This document shows, piece by piece, positions 1 to 11,214 of a DNA stretch of 64,000 nt. The notes under the pieces are model-generated. The model saw only the letters and a list, made by a program, of their open reading frames with translations, was not told the DNA's origin and made no database searches. The translations under genes and the position numbers were made by a program. Source of the stretch: Bilabrum cf. latius (taxonomy: Eukaryota > Bigyra: Bicosoecida > Bigyra > Bicosoecida); assembly GCA_965178125.1 (NCBI GenBank), contig OZ237752.1, positions 1 to 64,000 of the forward strand, in the 5' to 3' direction. The first letter of the stretch is position 1, and every line of letters starts with the position of its first letter.

Positions 1-883
1 CCTAACCCTAACCCTAACCCTAACCCTAACCCTAACCCTAACCCTAACCCTAACCCTAACCCTAACCCTAACCCTAACCCTAACCCTAACCCTAACCCTA
101 ACCCTAACCCTAACCCTAACCCTAACCCTAACCCTAACCCTAACCCTAACCCTAACCCTAACCCTAACCCTAACCCTAACCCTAACCCTAACCCTAACCC
201 AACCCTAACCCTAACCCTAACCCTAACCCTAACCCTAACCCTAACCCTAACCCTAACCCTAACCCTAACCCTAACCCTAACCCTAACCCTAACCCTAACC
301 CTAACCCTAACCCTAACCCTAACCCTAACCCTAACCCTAACCCTAACCCTAACCCTAACCCTAACCCTAACCCTAACCCTAACCCTAACCCTAACCCTAA
401 CCCTAACCCTAACCCTAACCCTAACCCTAACCCTAACCCTAACCCTAACCCTAACCCTAACCCTAACCCTAACCCTAACCCTAACCCTAACCCTAACCCT
501 AACCCTAACCCTAACCCTAACCCTAACCCTAACCCTAACCCTAACCCTAACCCTAACCCTAACCCTAACCCTAACCCTAACCCTAACCCTAACCCTAACC
601 CTAACCCTAACCCTAACCCTAACCCTAACCCTAACCCTAACCCTAACCCTAACCCTAACCCTAACCCTAACCCTAACCCTAACCCTAACCCTAACCCTAA
701 CCCTAACCCTAACCCTAACCCTAACCCTAACCCTAACCCTAACCCTAACCCTAACCCTAACCCTAACCCTAACCCTAACCCTAACCCTAACCCTAACCCT
801 AACCCTAACCCTAACCCTAACCCTAACCCTAACCCTAACCCTAACCCTAACCTAAACCCTAAACCTAACCCTAACCTAAACCC
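1..883. repeat. Terminal telomeric repeat array, (CCCTAA)n
   Basis: About 145 head-to-tail copies of CCCTAA, the C-rich strand of a TTAGGG telomere, beginning at base 1. This is the orientation of a left chromosome end. One copy near base 200 lacks its T. The last 35 bases (about 848-883) are degenerate, with CCTAAACCCTAAACCTAA variants, as is common at the inner boundary of telomeres. Confidence 0.97.
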
Positions 884-1697
884 TGTCCTGTAGTTGCCGA
901 GATCTCAATCCGCGAAAATTCAGCATGAAATCCTTCATCGGCTCGTATCGGCGCCGCGCGACATAAACGGAACCTGGGGAACATTTGGCCCATGTTGTGC
1001 CCCAAAGCCGTCCCAATGCAGTTTGAACGGTCTTCATATGTCCTGTAGTTGCCGAGATCTCAATCCGCGAAAATTCAGCATGAAATCCTTCATCGGCACG
1101 TATCGGCGCCGCGCGACATAAACGGAACCTGGGGAACATTTGGCCCATGTTGTGCCCCAAGGCCGTCCCAATGCAGTTTGAACGGTCTTCATATGTCCTG
1201 TAGTTGCCGAGATCTCAATCCGCGAAAATTCAGCATGAAATCCTTCATCGGCTCATATCGGCGCCGCGCGACATAAACGGAACCTGGGGAACATTTGGCC
1301 CATGTTGTGCCCCAAGGCCGTCCCAATGCAGTTTGAACGGTCTTCATATGTCCTGTAGTTGCCGAGATCTCAATCCGCGAAAATTCAGCATGAAATCCTT
1401 CATCGGCTCATATCGGCGCCGCGCGACATAAACGGAACCTGGGGAACATTTGGCCCATGTTGTGCCCCAAGGCCGTCCCAATGCAGTTTGAACGGTCTTC
1501 ATATGTCCTGTAGTTGCCGAGATCTCAATCCGCGAAAATTCAGCATGAAATCCTTCATCGGCTCATATCGGCGCCGCGCGACATAAACGGAACCTGGGGA
1601 ACATTTGGCCCATGTTGTGCCCCAAGGCCGTCCCAATGCAGTTTGAACGGTCTTCATATGTCCTGTAGTTGCCGAGATCTCAATCCGCGAAAATTCG
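884..1697. repeat. Subtelomeric 155-bp satellite, about 5.2 copies
   Basis: A 155-bp unit recurs at 884, 1039, 1194, 1349, 1504 and 1659 (last copy partial), with only one or two base differences between units. Each unit begins TGTCCTGTAGTTGCC. Short open frames recur once per unit, but they merely follow the repeat and show no protein-like features. The block lies directly between two telomeric arrays. A 60-base AT-richer junction (1698-1757) links it to the second array. Confidence 0.95.
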
Positions 1698-1757
1698 ACA
1701 AAAATTGAAGATGAAAATATTTTTTCCCCGACCCTGTCCCTGACTTTATAATAGATA

Positions 1758-2924
1758 CCCTAACCCTAACCCTAACCCTAACCCTAACCCTAACCCTAAC
1801 CCTAACCCTAACCCTAACCCTAACCCTAACCCTAACCCTAACCCTAACCCTAACCCTAACCCTAACCCTAACCCTAACCCTAACCCTAACCCTAACCCTA
1901 ACCCTAACCCTAACCCTAACCCTAACCCTAACCCTAACCCTAACCCTAACCCTAACCCTAACCCTAACCCTAACCCTAACCCTAACCCTAACCCTAACCC
2001 TAACCCTAACCCTAACCCTAACCCTAACCCTAACCCTAACCCTAACCCTAACCCTAACCCTAACCCTAACCCTAACCCTAACCCTAACCCTAACCCTAAC
2101 CCTAACCCTAACCCTAACCCTAACCCTAACCCTAACCCTAACCCTAACCCTAACCCTAACCCTAACCCTAACCCTAACCCTAACCCTAACCCTAACCCTA
2201 ACCCTAACCCTAACCCTAACCCTAACCCTAACCCTAACCCTAACCCTAACCCTAACCCTAACCCTAACCCTAACCCTAACCCTAACCCTAACCCTAACCC
2301 TAACCCTAACCCTAACCCTAACCCTAACCCTAACCCTAACCCTAACCCTAACCCTAACCCTAACCCTAACCCTAACCCTAACCCTAACCCTAACCCTAAC
2401 CCTAACCCTAACCCTAACCCTAACCCTAACCCTAACCCTAACCCTAACCCTAACCCTAACCCTAACCCTAACCCTAACCCTAACCCTAACCCTAACCCTA
2501 ACCCTAACCCTAACCCTAACCCTAACCCTAACCCTAACCCTAACCCTAACCCTAACCCTAACCCTAACCCTAACCCTAACCCTAACCCTAACCCTAACCC
2601 TAACCCTAACCCTAACCCTAACCCTAACCCTAACCCTAACCCTAACCCTAACCCTAACCCTAACCCTAACCCTAACCCTAACCCTAACCCTAACCCTAAC
2701 CCTAACCCTAACCCTAACCCTAACCCTAACCCTAACCCTAACCCTAACCCTAACCCTAACCCTAACCCTAACCCTAACCCTAACCCTAACCCTAACCCTA
2801 ACCCTAACCCTAACCCTAACCCTAACCCTAACCCTAACCCTAACCCTAACCCTAACCCTAACCCTAACCCTAACCCTAACCCTAACCCTAACCCTAACCC
2901 TAACCCTAACCCCTTAACCCTAAG
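1758..2924. repeat. Internal telomeric repeat array, (CCCTAA)n, about 192 copies
   Basis: About 1.15 kb of almost perfect CCCTAA repeats in the same orientation as the terminal array, lying 875 bp inside it. It ends with an imperfect CCCCTTAACCCTAAG. The long Leu-Gly open frame on the minus strand is only the translation of this repeat. It could be a genuine internal array left by telomere healing or end-to-end addition, or an assembly join. Confidence 0.95.
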
Positions 2925-3061
2925 AGAGTGCCCTGGATGAGTCCATGAGGGGGGCAGGCTGGTCATGTGGTGGGTGTCGGGAGAGTGCCCTGGATGAGTC
3001 CATGAGGGGGGCAGGCTGGTCATGTGGTGGGTGTCGGGAGAGTGCCCTGGATGAGTCCATG
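2924..3061. repeat. 57-bp tandem repeat, about 2.4 copies
   Basis: The unit starts GAGAGTGCCCTGGATGAG at 2924, 2981 and 3038, a period of exactly 57 bp with no visible differences between copies. It marks the inner edge of the repetitive subtelomere. No coding or regulatory role is apparent. Confidence 0.9.
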
Positions 3062-3505
3062 CGAGTCGACTAGGTTTGTGGGGCCAGCGCATGTCTGCCA
3101 TTTCACGAGGCCACTGGTGACACAGCCCGCAACAACAAACTGTTGACTTTGTTGCTTCTCTTTCTCAATTGCCGAAATGCCCAAAATTCAAGTAGAATAC
3201 AGGAGGCTATGTGTTCACTCTAGCATTCTTTGCCATTTGAACCTGTTCATTGACGAATGCAGTTGCTTGAAGAATCGCGACAGCAGCCGTGGCTGTAGCG
3301 ACTGGGTTTGTTGACCAAATCAGCTTCGTAGCAAGTATCCAACAGTGAAGTCACCATTCACGGCAGTATCAATGTGTGAGTGATAGCAAGCATTGCATAG
3401 CATCTCCGCCATGTACATAGCATCTCCGCCATGTACTGTATATATGCATCGATTGTGGCCTTTACAAGCCAGTTTTGAGCGGCTCCTTGCAGGTGGATCC
3501 GAACC
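3062..3505. other. Gene-free transition from subtelomere to first gene
   Basis: No recognisable gene. The last 15 bases may belong to the following gene: a CTTGCAG at about 3487-3493 resembles an intron acceptor, and the frame of the ABC transporter stays open back to it (Trp-Ile-Arg-Thr before the Met). A short upstream 5' exon is therefore possible, but I could not place it. Confidence 0.5.
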
Positions 3506-5638
3506 ATGAAATTCGCATGGCCCCGGCAGTTGCTGCTGGTCTTAACCGCCGTAGTCCTCACTCAATTGCTTTCACTTAAGAACCTGCTATCACCCATGCT
3601 TCTCGGCACGCTAATCGACGGCGTATCACACTCAGCAGAGGAGTTGGGGGGGTCCGACAACAGGGACACTTACGTGAATCCCAGCAGCGGCAGAGGAGCA
3701 GGATCCGTTAGTTCTACAGAGGATGCCAATGTGTAGGCACTAGAATCTAGTGGGGGATCTCTCAACTGGTTATCAAGCGCTGCACCGCATAATTTTGGGA
3801 CGTTGGGGCAGTCACTTTTGCTGCTGCTTGCAGTGGAGATTGGGGGGGCCCTTCTAAAGGGTCTTTAGGAGGTGGCTACAGCTGAGCTCGGCGACAGAGT
3901 CACCCGTGATACCAAGTAGAGATTCATGCAGAGCGTACTAGCGCAGGAGCAGGCCTTCTTCGACAACACGCACACCTCGGTGCTATCCCAGGCGTACGAC
4001 CAGCTTGGGCACGTGTACGCGATGGTGGGGCAGCTGCTGCCCGACGCGCTCCGGAACGTGCTACAAGTAGGTCTTGCGGCAGCATATCTGCTTCGATCCA
4101 GCCCCGCGACCTGCGGCGCGCTGGTTGCGCTGCTGCCCGTGGTGGCCCTGGTGGAGCGGGTGTGCGACCAGCTGGTGAACGAGGCCCGGCTGCAGCTGCA
4201 GGCGCTGGAACGGGAACAAGCCAAACACAGGGGAGAGAGCTTGCGGGCGGTCGGTGCGATCAAGGCGTGGTCCTGGGAGGACAGGAGGTGCGGCGAGTAT
4301 GACAAGCTACTGGAGGAGGACGCGAAGGTTCGCACGTGGCTGACCATGGTGAAGGGGCTGCGTGGGGGGGTCAATGCGCTGACCCTCGCACTGGCGTCCT
4401 CGATCACGTGGTACATGGGCCTGCAGGAGGTGCAGACGGGGGTGCGCACCATCGGGCAGCTGTCCGCCAGCGCGGTGATTGTGGAGAGGCTGCGCACAGG
4501 GCTCGCCACGATGCTCAAGCAGAGCAGGCAGTTCTTCGAACACACCAGGGATCTATCTCTGGCCTATCGCATCATCGACCGGGTGCCACGCATGCAGTTG
4601 AGGTAGCTAGAGGACTGCAGCAGCGAAGTGGCACGTAGGGGGTCTTCGGAGGAGACAAGGGGGGCAGGAGGGGGTTCAGCGGAGGAGACTCAGGGGGCAG
4701 GTGCGGGCAAGTCCAGTGGACACATGCAATCAACATTGAGAACACCTCGCCAACCAATCCGCGTGGTGTTTGAGGGGGTCAAATTCCGTTACATTGCTGA
4801 CAATAGCCTGGGAATCAAGGAGCCAAGGCGGGGCCAGGGCCCACAGGGAGCAGGGCAAAGGAAGCAGCATCAACACAGGCCCTCCTCTGCCTCATCAGAG
4901 GGCAAGGGGACTAGTGCGGAGGTCCTCCGCGGGCTGGATCTGGTGCTCGCGCCGGGCAAGGTGACTGCAGTGTGCGGGCCCAGCGGATCTGGCAAGAGCA
5001 CTCTTGCTGCCCTGGCTCTGCGGCTGCACGACCCGACCGAGGGGCGAGTGCTGCTGGATGGACGAGACTTGCGGACCGTAGATCCAAGTGCACTGCACGC
5101 TCGCACTGCAGTCGTGAGCCAGGACCCTGTTCTGTTCTCTGCGTCCATCCGAGAGAACATCACGTTCGGGTGCAGGAGGCGAGACACTGGCCCCGGGGGA
5201 GGGGCATCCTCGGTGGAATTCAGCCTGGAAGAAGTGCAGGAGGCAGCGCGGCTAGCGCACGCACACTCGTTCATTACCCAGAAAGAGGGTGGGTACGACG
5301 CGCAGGTGGGGGAGCGGGGCTCGCAGCTGTCTGGGGGCGAGCAGCAGAGGGTGGCCATTGCCCGGGCCATCTTGGCTGATCCGGATCTGCTCGTGCTGGA
5401 TGAAGCCACCAGCGCGCTGGACGCGGTCAGTGAGGGTTAGGTGCAGCAGGCTCTGGACCAGGTGATGCAGGGGCGCACCGTGCTAGTGATCGCGCACAGG
5501 CTCGCCACCATCCGGAAGGCCGATCATATCGCCGTGTTGCGAGATGGGGTCATCGCAGAGCAAGGCACGCATTCCGAATTAATGGGGGTGCAAGGTGGCC
5601 TGTACAATGATTTGGTTCGTCAACAGGATGAATCCTAA
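3506..5638 (+). CDS. ABC half-transporter, ABCB/exporter type (710 aa, 5 in-frame UAG=Gln)
   Basis: ATP-driven membrane exporter with an N-terminal transmembrane domain (residues about 1-370) and a C-terminal ATPase domain (about 410-710). The ATPase domain has Walker [10 protein letters not shown], the ABC signature [14 protein letters not shown], Walker [13 protein letters not shown] and the H-loop segment [14 protein letters not shown]. Family knowledge suggests it works as a dimer; the substrate cannot be told. The frame runs without shift from ATG 3506 to TAA 5636-5638 but crosses UAG at 3734, 3866, 3917, 4604 and 5438. All five can be read as Gln, for example between TRDTK and [10 protein letters not shown], and in the D-loop region between SALDAVSEG and VQQALDQ, where exporters have a polar residue. 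The N-terminus may lack a short upstream exon. It is the gene nearest the telomere. Confidence 0.88.
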
Positions 5639-6042
5639 CCCAGGGGGTCCCCAATTTCAACCGGACCGCGGCAAGGAAAATCTAGATTTGGGTACATATT
5701 AGCACGCAACAATTGACTTCGCGAGGTTTTTTACAGTCCTTGCAGCTGCATCTTACTAGGAAGGTACCCAGGTAAGAGACTGGGTGTTTACTTTACTATC
5801 CCTTTACTTCTTTGTGCGCTGGGAACGTTGAAACAATGCCGTCGTGGGTGTTTGCTGGCCATGTTGTTGTAGTCGTTGAGTCGTGGGTGGTTTGCTAGCG
5901 AGGCACTCAACGCACTGATCCCTGATTGCAAGTCTTTTCAGAAACGGTCCTTGAGTCTTATTGTAAATCTGGCACTCTGTGCGTTTGCGCTATTATTTCG
6001 TTCTAATCGGTTGGCTACATCGTGCTATCGCAGCGAACCGCC
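5639..6042. other. Intergenic, no gene seen
   Basis: About 400 bp between the ABC transporter stop and the next ATG. A CTATCGCAG at about 6025-6033 just before the next gene's ATG looks like an intron acceptor, so an untranslated or short coding 5' exon may lie here. Confidence 0.4.
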
Positions 6043-7442
6043 ATGATCCCTTTCAACAACAAGAAGCACTCAGACATTACAGTTGTGGTATCGTCTGGTG
6101 CCATAACTGGAGCTAAAGATGAAGGCACTGGGGCAGCATCGTCGGCTGCAGCAGGGTCAGAGGTTGAAGAGAAGACATTCTTCCTGCACAAGTTTCCTCT
6201 AATCAGCAAGAGCCACTACTTCCATGACCATATCCCCGAGACAGCTGCCGCGCAAGGAGCTATTGAAATGCGATTGGCTGACTTTCCTGGAGGTCCTCGT
6301 GCTTTTGAGACTGTCGCGCGTTATTGCTACAACATGGATATCGAGGTGACTGTGGAGGACGTGGCGCTCACGTACTGCGCTGCCAAGTACCTGCGGATCC
6401 CTGATTTGGAGAAGAGCACGGAAAAATTCATGGCTGAGGTTGTGCTTCCTGATCCCAGGAGGAGCGCCAAGGTGCTCCAGGTGGCCACGGGCCTCGAGAA
6501 CATGACGGATGACATGATGGAGGGCCTCATCGGACAGAGCATCAACGCGATTGCCGCTCGGTTCGAGGCACCCCTTGCCGTGAGAAGGAACAGGCCACCC
6601 ATGTTGGCCTGCTTTCTATTTCGCTTTCCCTTTCTTATCTCGTCTTTAGGTCTACCTATATGCACCCGCCACGCCCTAGCCATCCAACACCGCCAGCGTC
6701 TTCCGTCTGATCGCAGGAGCTCAACGCGCTGCCTGCAGATTGTTTCGCATGCGTGATTCGCACCGCGCAGTGAGTGGAGCATGCATGACCGTGCTTAACA
6801 CATTATCGTTGCTTGCATTAACCCGCATGCTGTCGTTGTGTGGGCCATACTCGAGTCGATTAGTCTGCAACCGAGCAGTTGCTTTGGCGCGAACACTCTG
6901 AGTGATTTTCGACCGCGGCATTCTACCTTTGTCCCCGCAGTCAGATGGAAACAGACAAGCGCCGCCTGGAGGCAGCCGTAGTGGCCTACCTGGACTCTAG
7001 AATTAAAGAGGACGCGGTGCAGCTGAGCGTCGACGAATTCGTGGATGTGGTATCTTCCTCGGGCCGCATGGAGGCGATGCGGCACTGCGAGGCCATATAC
7101 GCCTTCCTCGAGGTGATGCTCAAGACGTACACGGGCGACGAGGAGGCGGAGCAGCTGTGCCGGGCGCTGCACGACCAGGGGTTCTGGGTGTGCCTCCCGC
7201 ACGTGGTCATCGAGCGGGCCTACGGGGACCACAACATCCCGGACAGGTACTGTACGGTGGCGCTCATGGCGGAGAACAGGCACCTGCTCAAGGTGAACGA
7301 GCAGTTGACGGCGCAGGTGGAGCAGCTGACGGACGCGATCACCTCGTCGGCCGGTGCCAGCGCGGGGGTCGGTGGCATGGCGAGCATGGGCGCGTCTGGC
7401 AAGGCTGCAGCTGGAGCCACTGAGGGGGGCGCAGGCATGTGA
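6043..7442 (+). CDS. BTB/POZ domain protein, NPH3-like (363 aa, 3 exons)
   Basis: Exons 6043-6579, 6717-6769 and 6941-7442, joined in frame, with stop TGA. Introns are 137 and 171 nt with GTGAG donors and CGCAG acceptors. The N-terminal half resembles the BTB domain of NPH3-family proteins: HSDITVVVS, then FFLHKFPLISKS, a FPGGPRAFETVARYCYNM segment and ALTYCAAKYLRIPDLE (residues about 10-130). In plants these proteins are CUL3 ubiquitin-ligase substrate adaptors. The C-terminal part is helical, with a coiled coil (ENRHLLKVNEQLTAQVEQL) and a Gly/Ala-rich tail. No in-frame UAG. The middle exon was placed from splice sites and phase alone. The BTB call is firm; NPH3 kinship is likely but not certain. 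Confidence 0.75.
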
Positions 7443-7727
7443 GGTGTCGGGCGTGATCACGACGTTGCCGGGTGCTGCCTTGCTACTGGCAGTGTTGTCA
7501 GCCTGCGCTCTCTGGTTGCCGCGACTGGTGTCTGCGGCTGTTGGGCCTGCACAACGAACTTGTTGAGTATCAAAGTTTCGATCGATCAATCCATCTCTTC
7601 AGAGTCCTTCTCAATTACTGTGGGGGTTCAAGTTTCCTGATCCGCTCCACTGTTTGTTCATCCTTTGCAATTCAAGTGTGCAGCGGCACCTCCACGGCAA
7701 GCCAACCAGCACTCTGCCTCTTACACC

Positions 7728-8955
7728 TCACGCCTCCTCATCGGGCACCACCTTGTTCCCCTGCCAGGTGTAAAACCCGCGCCCTGACTTGCGGCCCATG
7801 CGGCCCTGGCCTACCATGTCCCTCAGCAGGCCAGGCACGTGGAAGGCGGGCTCGTCGGGGAACTTCTCGGTCCACCCCTCGAGGATGGACAGGCACAGGT
7901 CCAGCCCCACGTAGTCGGCCAGCATGAGCGGACCCATGGGGTGCCCCGCCCCCAGCTTCATGCCCGCGTCGATGTCGTCTCTCGAGGCCACGTCTCGCTC
8001 CCGCATGGCAACTGCCTGGGCAAGGTAGGGCACCAGCAGGCGGTTCACCACGAAGCCGGGGGTGTCCCCGCACGTGATCGCGGTCTTGCCCAGGCCATCC
8101 CTGGCCAGAGCAGTGGCTCGATCCATGACCGCGTCGGTGGTGTCGGCCCCACGGACCACCTCCACAAGCTTCCTGCGATACACCACGGACCAGTCAGGTA
8201 CGAGGAAGATGACATACGCACACAGCTTGAGAAACAAACAAACGCATGCACAGCAATTGGACACCACCGCATGTATGCACGAAAGCCCGCGCGACTCGGA
8301 GGCTCACATCATTTGCACGGGGTTGAAGAAGTGCAGGCCCACCAGCCGGCTGGGGTCCTTTACGCTGGCTGAGATGTCAGACAGCAGGAGCGAGCTCGTG
8401 TTGGAGGCCAGGATCGCGTCAGGGGCGGCGATCTCCGAGAGCTGCTTGAAGATGCCTCGCTTCGCCTCAAGGTTCTCGGTGGCCGCCTCGATGATGACGT
8501 CACACTCCGCCAGTGCGTCCATCGAGGTTGACGTGGACAGACGGGACAGTGCATCATCTGCGCTTGCTCTGGCAGCCGATTGGGCCTCATCACCTCCTTT
8601 CTTTCCCGCTCTTCGCACTGCCTGGTCCATGGATCCCTTAATCATGCCCATTCCTCGTTCGACTGATTCATCGTTTATCTCGGTTGCAACGACTTCGTAT
8701 CCTCGCTCAGCAGCTACCTGTGCAACACCGTGTCCCATCAGGCCCAGTCCAACGACGCCAATCTGCGATCATACAGGACTAGTAGCGCAAACTGCCTTGG
8801 TGCAGGAGACGGACGACATAATCGCCGCAACACGGGAAGGCACAAAAATGAACACAAACACACAATGGTCGTCCAAGTCTCACCTTTTTCACACCAGTCT
8901 ACCCGTGGGTGGCGTCTGCTGGACTGCTGCAACTTGGTGAGGATGCGATTCCCAT
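7728..8955 (-). CDS. 3-hydroxyacyl-CoA dehydrogenase, short form (323 aa, 3 exons, 1 UAG)
   Basis: NAD-dependent oxidation of 3-hydroxyacyl-CoA, as in fatty-acid beta-oxidation. On the minus strand the exons are 8955-8884, 8762-8308 and 8172-7728 (stop TGA). The introns are 121 and 135 nt with GTGAG donors and ATCGCAG acceptors. The Rossmann loop IGVVGLGLMGHGVA opens exon 2. The catalytic His lies in GLHFFNPVQMMKLVEV, a motif split by intron 2, and is followed by DTPGFVVNRLLVPYL of the C-terminal dimer domain. About 323 aa is a normal length for the single-function enzyme. A UAG at 8899-8901 in exon 1, just before the Rossmann fold (THG-Q-TGVKK), must be read through as Gln. No obvious targeting peptide or peroxisomal SKL end. 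Confidence 0.9.
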
Positions 8956-8997
8956 GCGTCCAATTGAGCTGAGGAGATGTGATCCAGTGCACTTCAA

Positions 8998-9027
8998 CTT
9001 GCAGCGGGTCAAGTGTCCCGCTGCAAG
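8998..9027. other. Perfect 11-bp hairpin upstream of the hydroxyacyl-CoA dehydrogenase
   Basis: CTTGCAGCGGG (8998-9008) and its exact reverse complement CCCGCTGCAAG (9017-9027) flank an 8-nt loop, TCAAGTGT. It lies 43-72 nt upstream of the minus-strand dehydrogenase ATG, so it is probably in that gene's 5' leader or promoter. The rest of the intergenic stretch 8956-9549 holds no other clear feature. Confidence 0.6.
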
Positions 9028-9549
9028 TCTAAATCCTGACGACAGCGCCCGGTTCATCTGCATCATCAGTATCTTGCTAGAGTTGCCGTACCGGGCGATT
9101 TTTGTGCCGTTTCTGCACCTTACAATAGGTATAACCAGACTTGGCAATAACAAGAATAGATACAGCTCGACATCAAGATCTAAACGAGTAAGAATACTTT
9201 TGTTGCCATAATATCTGATTTCATGTTCATCTGCGCGCGTACATACAACCGAACTTCCTGTAACGTACCCTTGAGTCCTGATTTCCCGCCCGGCGTTCGC
9301 AGGATGTATTCCCAGCAGCAATCTGCAGGTTGGCAGGCAGGTGGCGGCGCTGGGGGACACGGAGATGGAGCCAGCATGGGTGCTGGGGGTGCCTATGGAG
9401 GGCAGCGATAGTATGGTGGTGGGCAAGGAGGCCGCGGCCGTTCGAGCGGCCCCGGGAACCACAAGTCGTCCGTGATGGAGAGGTTCGTGCATGGACGGTA
9501 CGTAAGGCAAGATCGTGCAAGCAAGACGCAGTCTGCATAGGCTAGACGT

Positions 9550-11214
9550 ATGGAGCGAGAGGAAGAGCGGAAGCGCGGCTTTTTCGTTGTATCAGCTCAT
9601 GACGACGCTGTCGCACATACAGGTAAGAAGGTTCACAGCCAGGTTCAAACTGTTTTCCGCAATCCATGGATGCTTATATCGCGTAATAATTGCATCACCT
9701 CGTTGCGCCGCCTTCTACTCGCAGCCGGCAATGCTGCCAGCTTCATGCTGGCAGGCCCTGCGTTCGGCGGGGAGGAGCCCAAGCCCGAGGACGTCCCGTG
9801 CGTGACCATCCAGGGGATGGGGCGGGCCGCCACACACGCCATCGCGGCGGCCGAAGCGGCGAAGCGCCTCGTGCGCGGGTCCCACTCGGTCACCACGGTG
9901 GGCAACAGCGTCCGGGAGCAGGTCTGGCTGCCCCTCGAGGAGGGCCTGGACAAGGTGGTCATCAAGCAGGACGTCGCTTGCGTCACCATCGTGCTCTCGT
10001 GCTCGCCACAGGCCCTGGCAGCCGCCGCCAAGGATGCGGGGGCTGTATACTTGGGCGCTGAGGACGCCTCTGACGTCCGCTCGCTGGTCGGCTACTCGGG
10101 CCCTCTGCCATCCGCGGAGGTGGCGGGGGGACCCCCGGGCCCCGAGGGGCTGGCCGCGATGGATATGGCCCTCCGGCAGGTGATCGAAATCATGCAGGTG
10201 GCAGACCCCATGCAGCCGGTGGACATGCCGCAGAGGGACAGCGGCAGGGGCCGAGGGAGAGGCGGGAGGGGCAGGGGCCGAGGCGGCCGGTTCGGGGGTG
10301 GCCGGGGCCGCGGGCGCGGGCGCGGAGGGTTCCACTCGGACTTTGGTGGGTTCATGGGCGGTTTCACGGCCGGTTACGGCGACCCGGGCTACCAGGCCAT
10401 GATGGCCGCAGCCCAGATGCAAGCGGCGCAGGGGGCTGGTGCGGGCGTGGCCCCTGGTAGCCCGTACATGGCGGGGGGAGCCCCTGGCCCCTGGGGAAGC
10501 GCACCCCCCGCGGGCGGTGCCCCGGGGGGTCCGGGTCCAGCCGCTCGGCAGTGGGGTTGGGCGGGGGCTCCGGGGGGTGCCCCTGGTCCCCAGGGTGGGG
10601 GTGTGCCCCCTGCCTCTGGCGGGATGGTGCCAGGGTCCGCAGCGCAGTGGGCGCAATACCAGCAGATACAGCAGCAGCAAGCGTACCAGCAGCAGCAGCA
10701 GCATGCCGCCTACATGCAGCAGTAGCAGCAGCAGGCTGCCGCTGCAGCCCAGCAGCAGCAGCAGTAGCAGCAGGGCGGTGCGGGCTTCCCGTCTGGGTAC
10801 GCTGCATCGGCCGCGGTCCCGGGAGCTGTCGCTGAAGGCGGCAAGCCCACGCCGGAGGCAGGTGCTGCAGGTGCGGCAGGGGCTGGGGCTGGCCCTGCTG
10901 GGGAGCGCATCGTGGATGTTGTAGACGCTTAGAACCAGAAGAACATGAGGCGCATCACTGCCCAGCGGTCGGCCTCTCTGGAGACGCTCTCGGCGAGGGC
11001 TTGCGCTGCCTACGGGGTGCCTGCGCTGGCACTCTACGGGGTGGAGCAGCCTCCCGGGGAGCAGGCGCGGCTGGTGGCGCTGGGCTCGGATGCGGCTCTG
11101 CAGCAGGCCTGGATGCAGGCGGAGGCGCGGGGCGGACCGCAAGCCAGTCTGGTCGTGTATGCGCAGGCGGTGCAGGCGCAGCCACAGCAGGCAGGAGAGG
11201 CAGGCGCCACGTGA
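9550..11214 (+). CDS. Alba-domain nucleic-acid-binding protein with RGG and polyQ regions (520 aa, 3 UAG)
   Basis: Exons 9550-9622 and 9725-11214, ending TGA. The Alba fold, a small DNA/RNA-binding domain, covers residues about 13-115: VVSAHDD, NAASFMLAGPAF, VPCVTIQGMGRAATHAIAAAEAAKRLV and VACVTIVLSCS. Then follow an RGG-type stretch (GRGRGGRGRGRGGRFGGGRG), a Gly/Pro/Ala-rich region and a Gln-rich tract, as in eukaryotic Alba-like proteins that act on mRNA. UAG codons at 10723, 10765 and 10930 lie in or after the Gln tract, the first two directly inside CAG runs. A second conserved-looking segment of about 90 aa follows. The 102-nt intron is a multiple of three and has no stop, so retaining it would insert 34 residues into the Alba fold. 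Confidence 0.85.

Noticed and set aside
894-1708. Series of 64-75 codon open frames spaced 155 bp apart
   Set aside because: They repeat with the satellite unit and have no protein-like features or independent conservation.
1746-3101. 451-codon minus-strand open frame of alternating Leu-Gly
   Set aside because: It is the translation of the internal CCCTAA array and the 57-bp repeats, not a gene.
3506-5638. ABC transporter as a pseudogene with five stop codons
   Set aside because: All five interruptions are UAG, no UAA, UGA or frameshift occurs, and the same pattern is found in conserved genes across the window. Reassignment explains it better.
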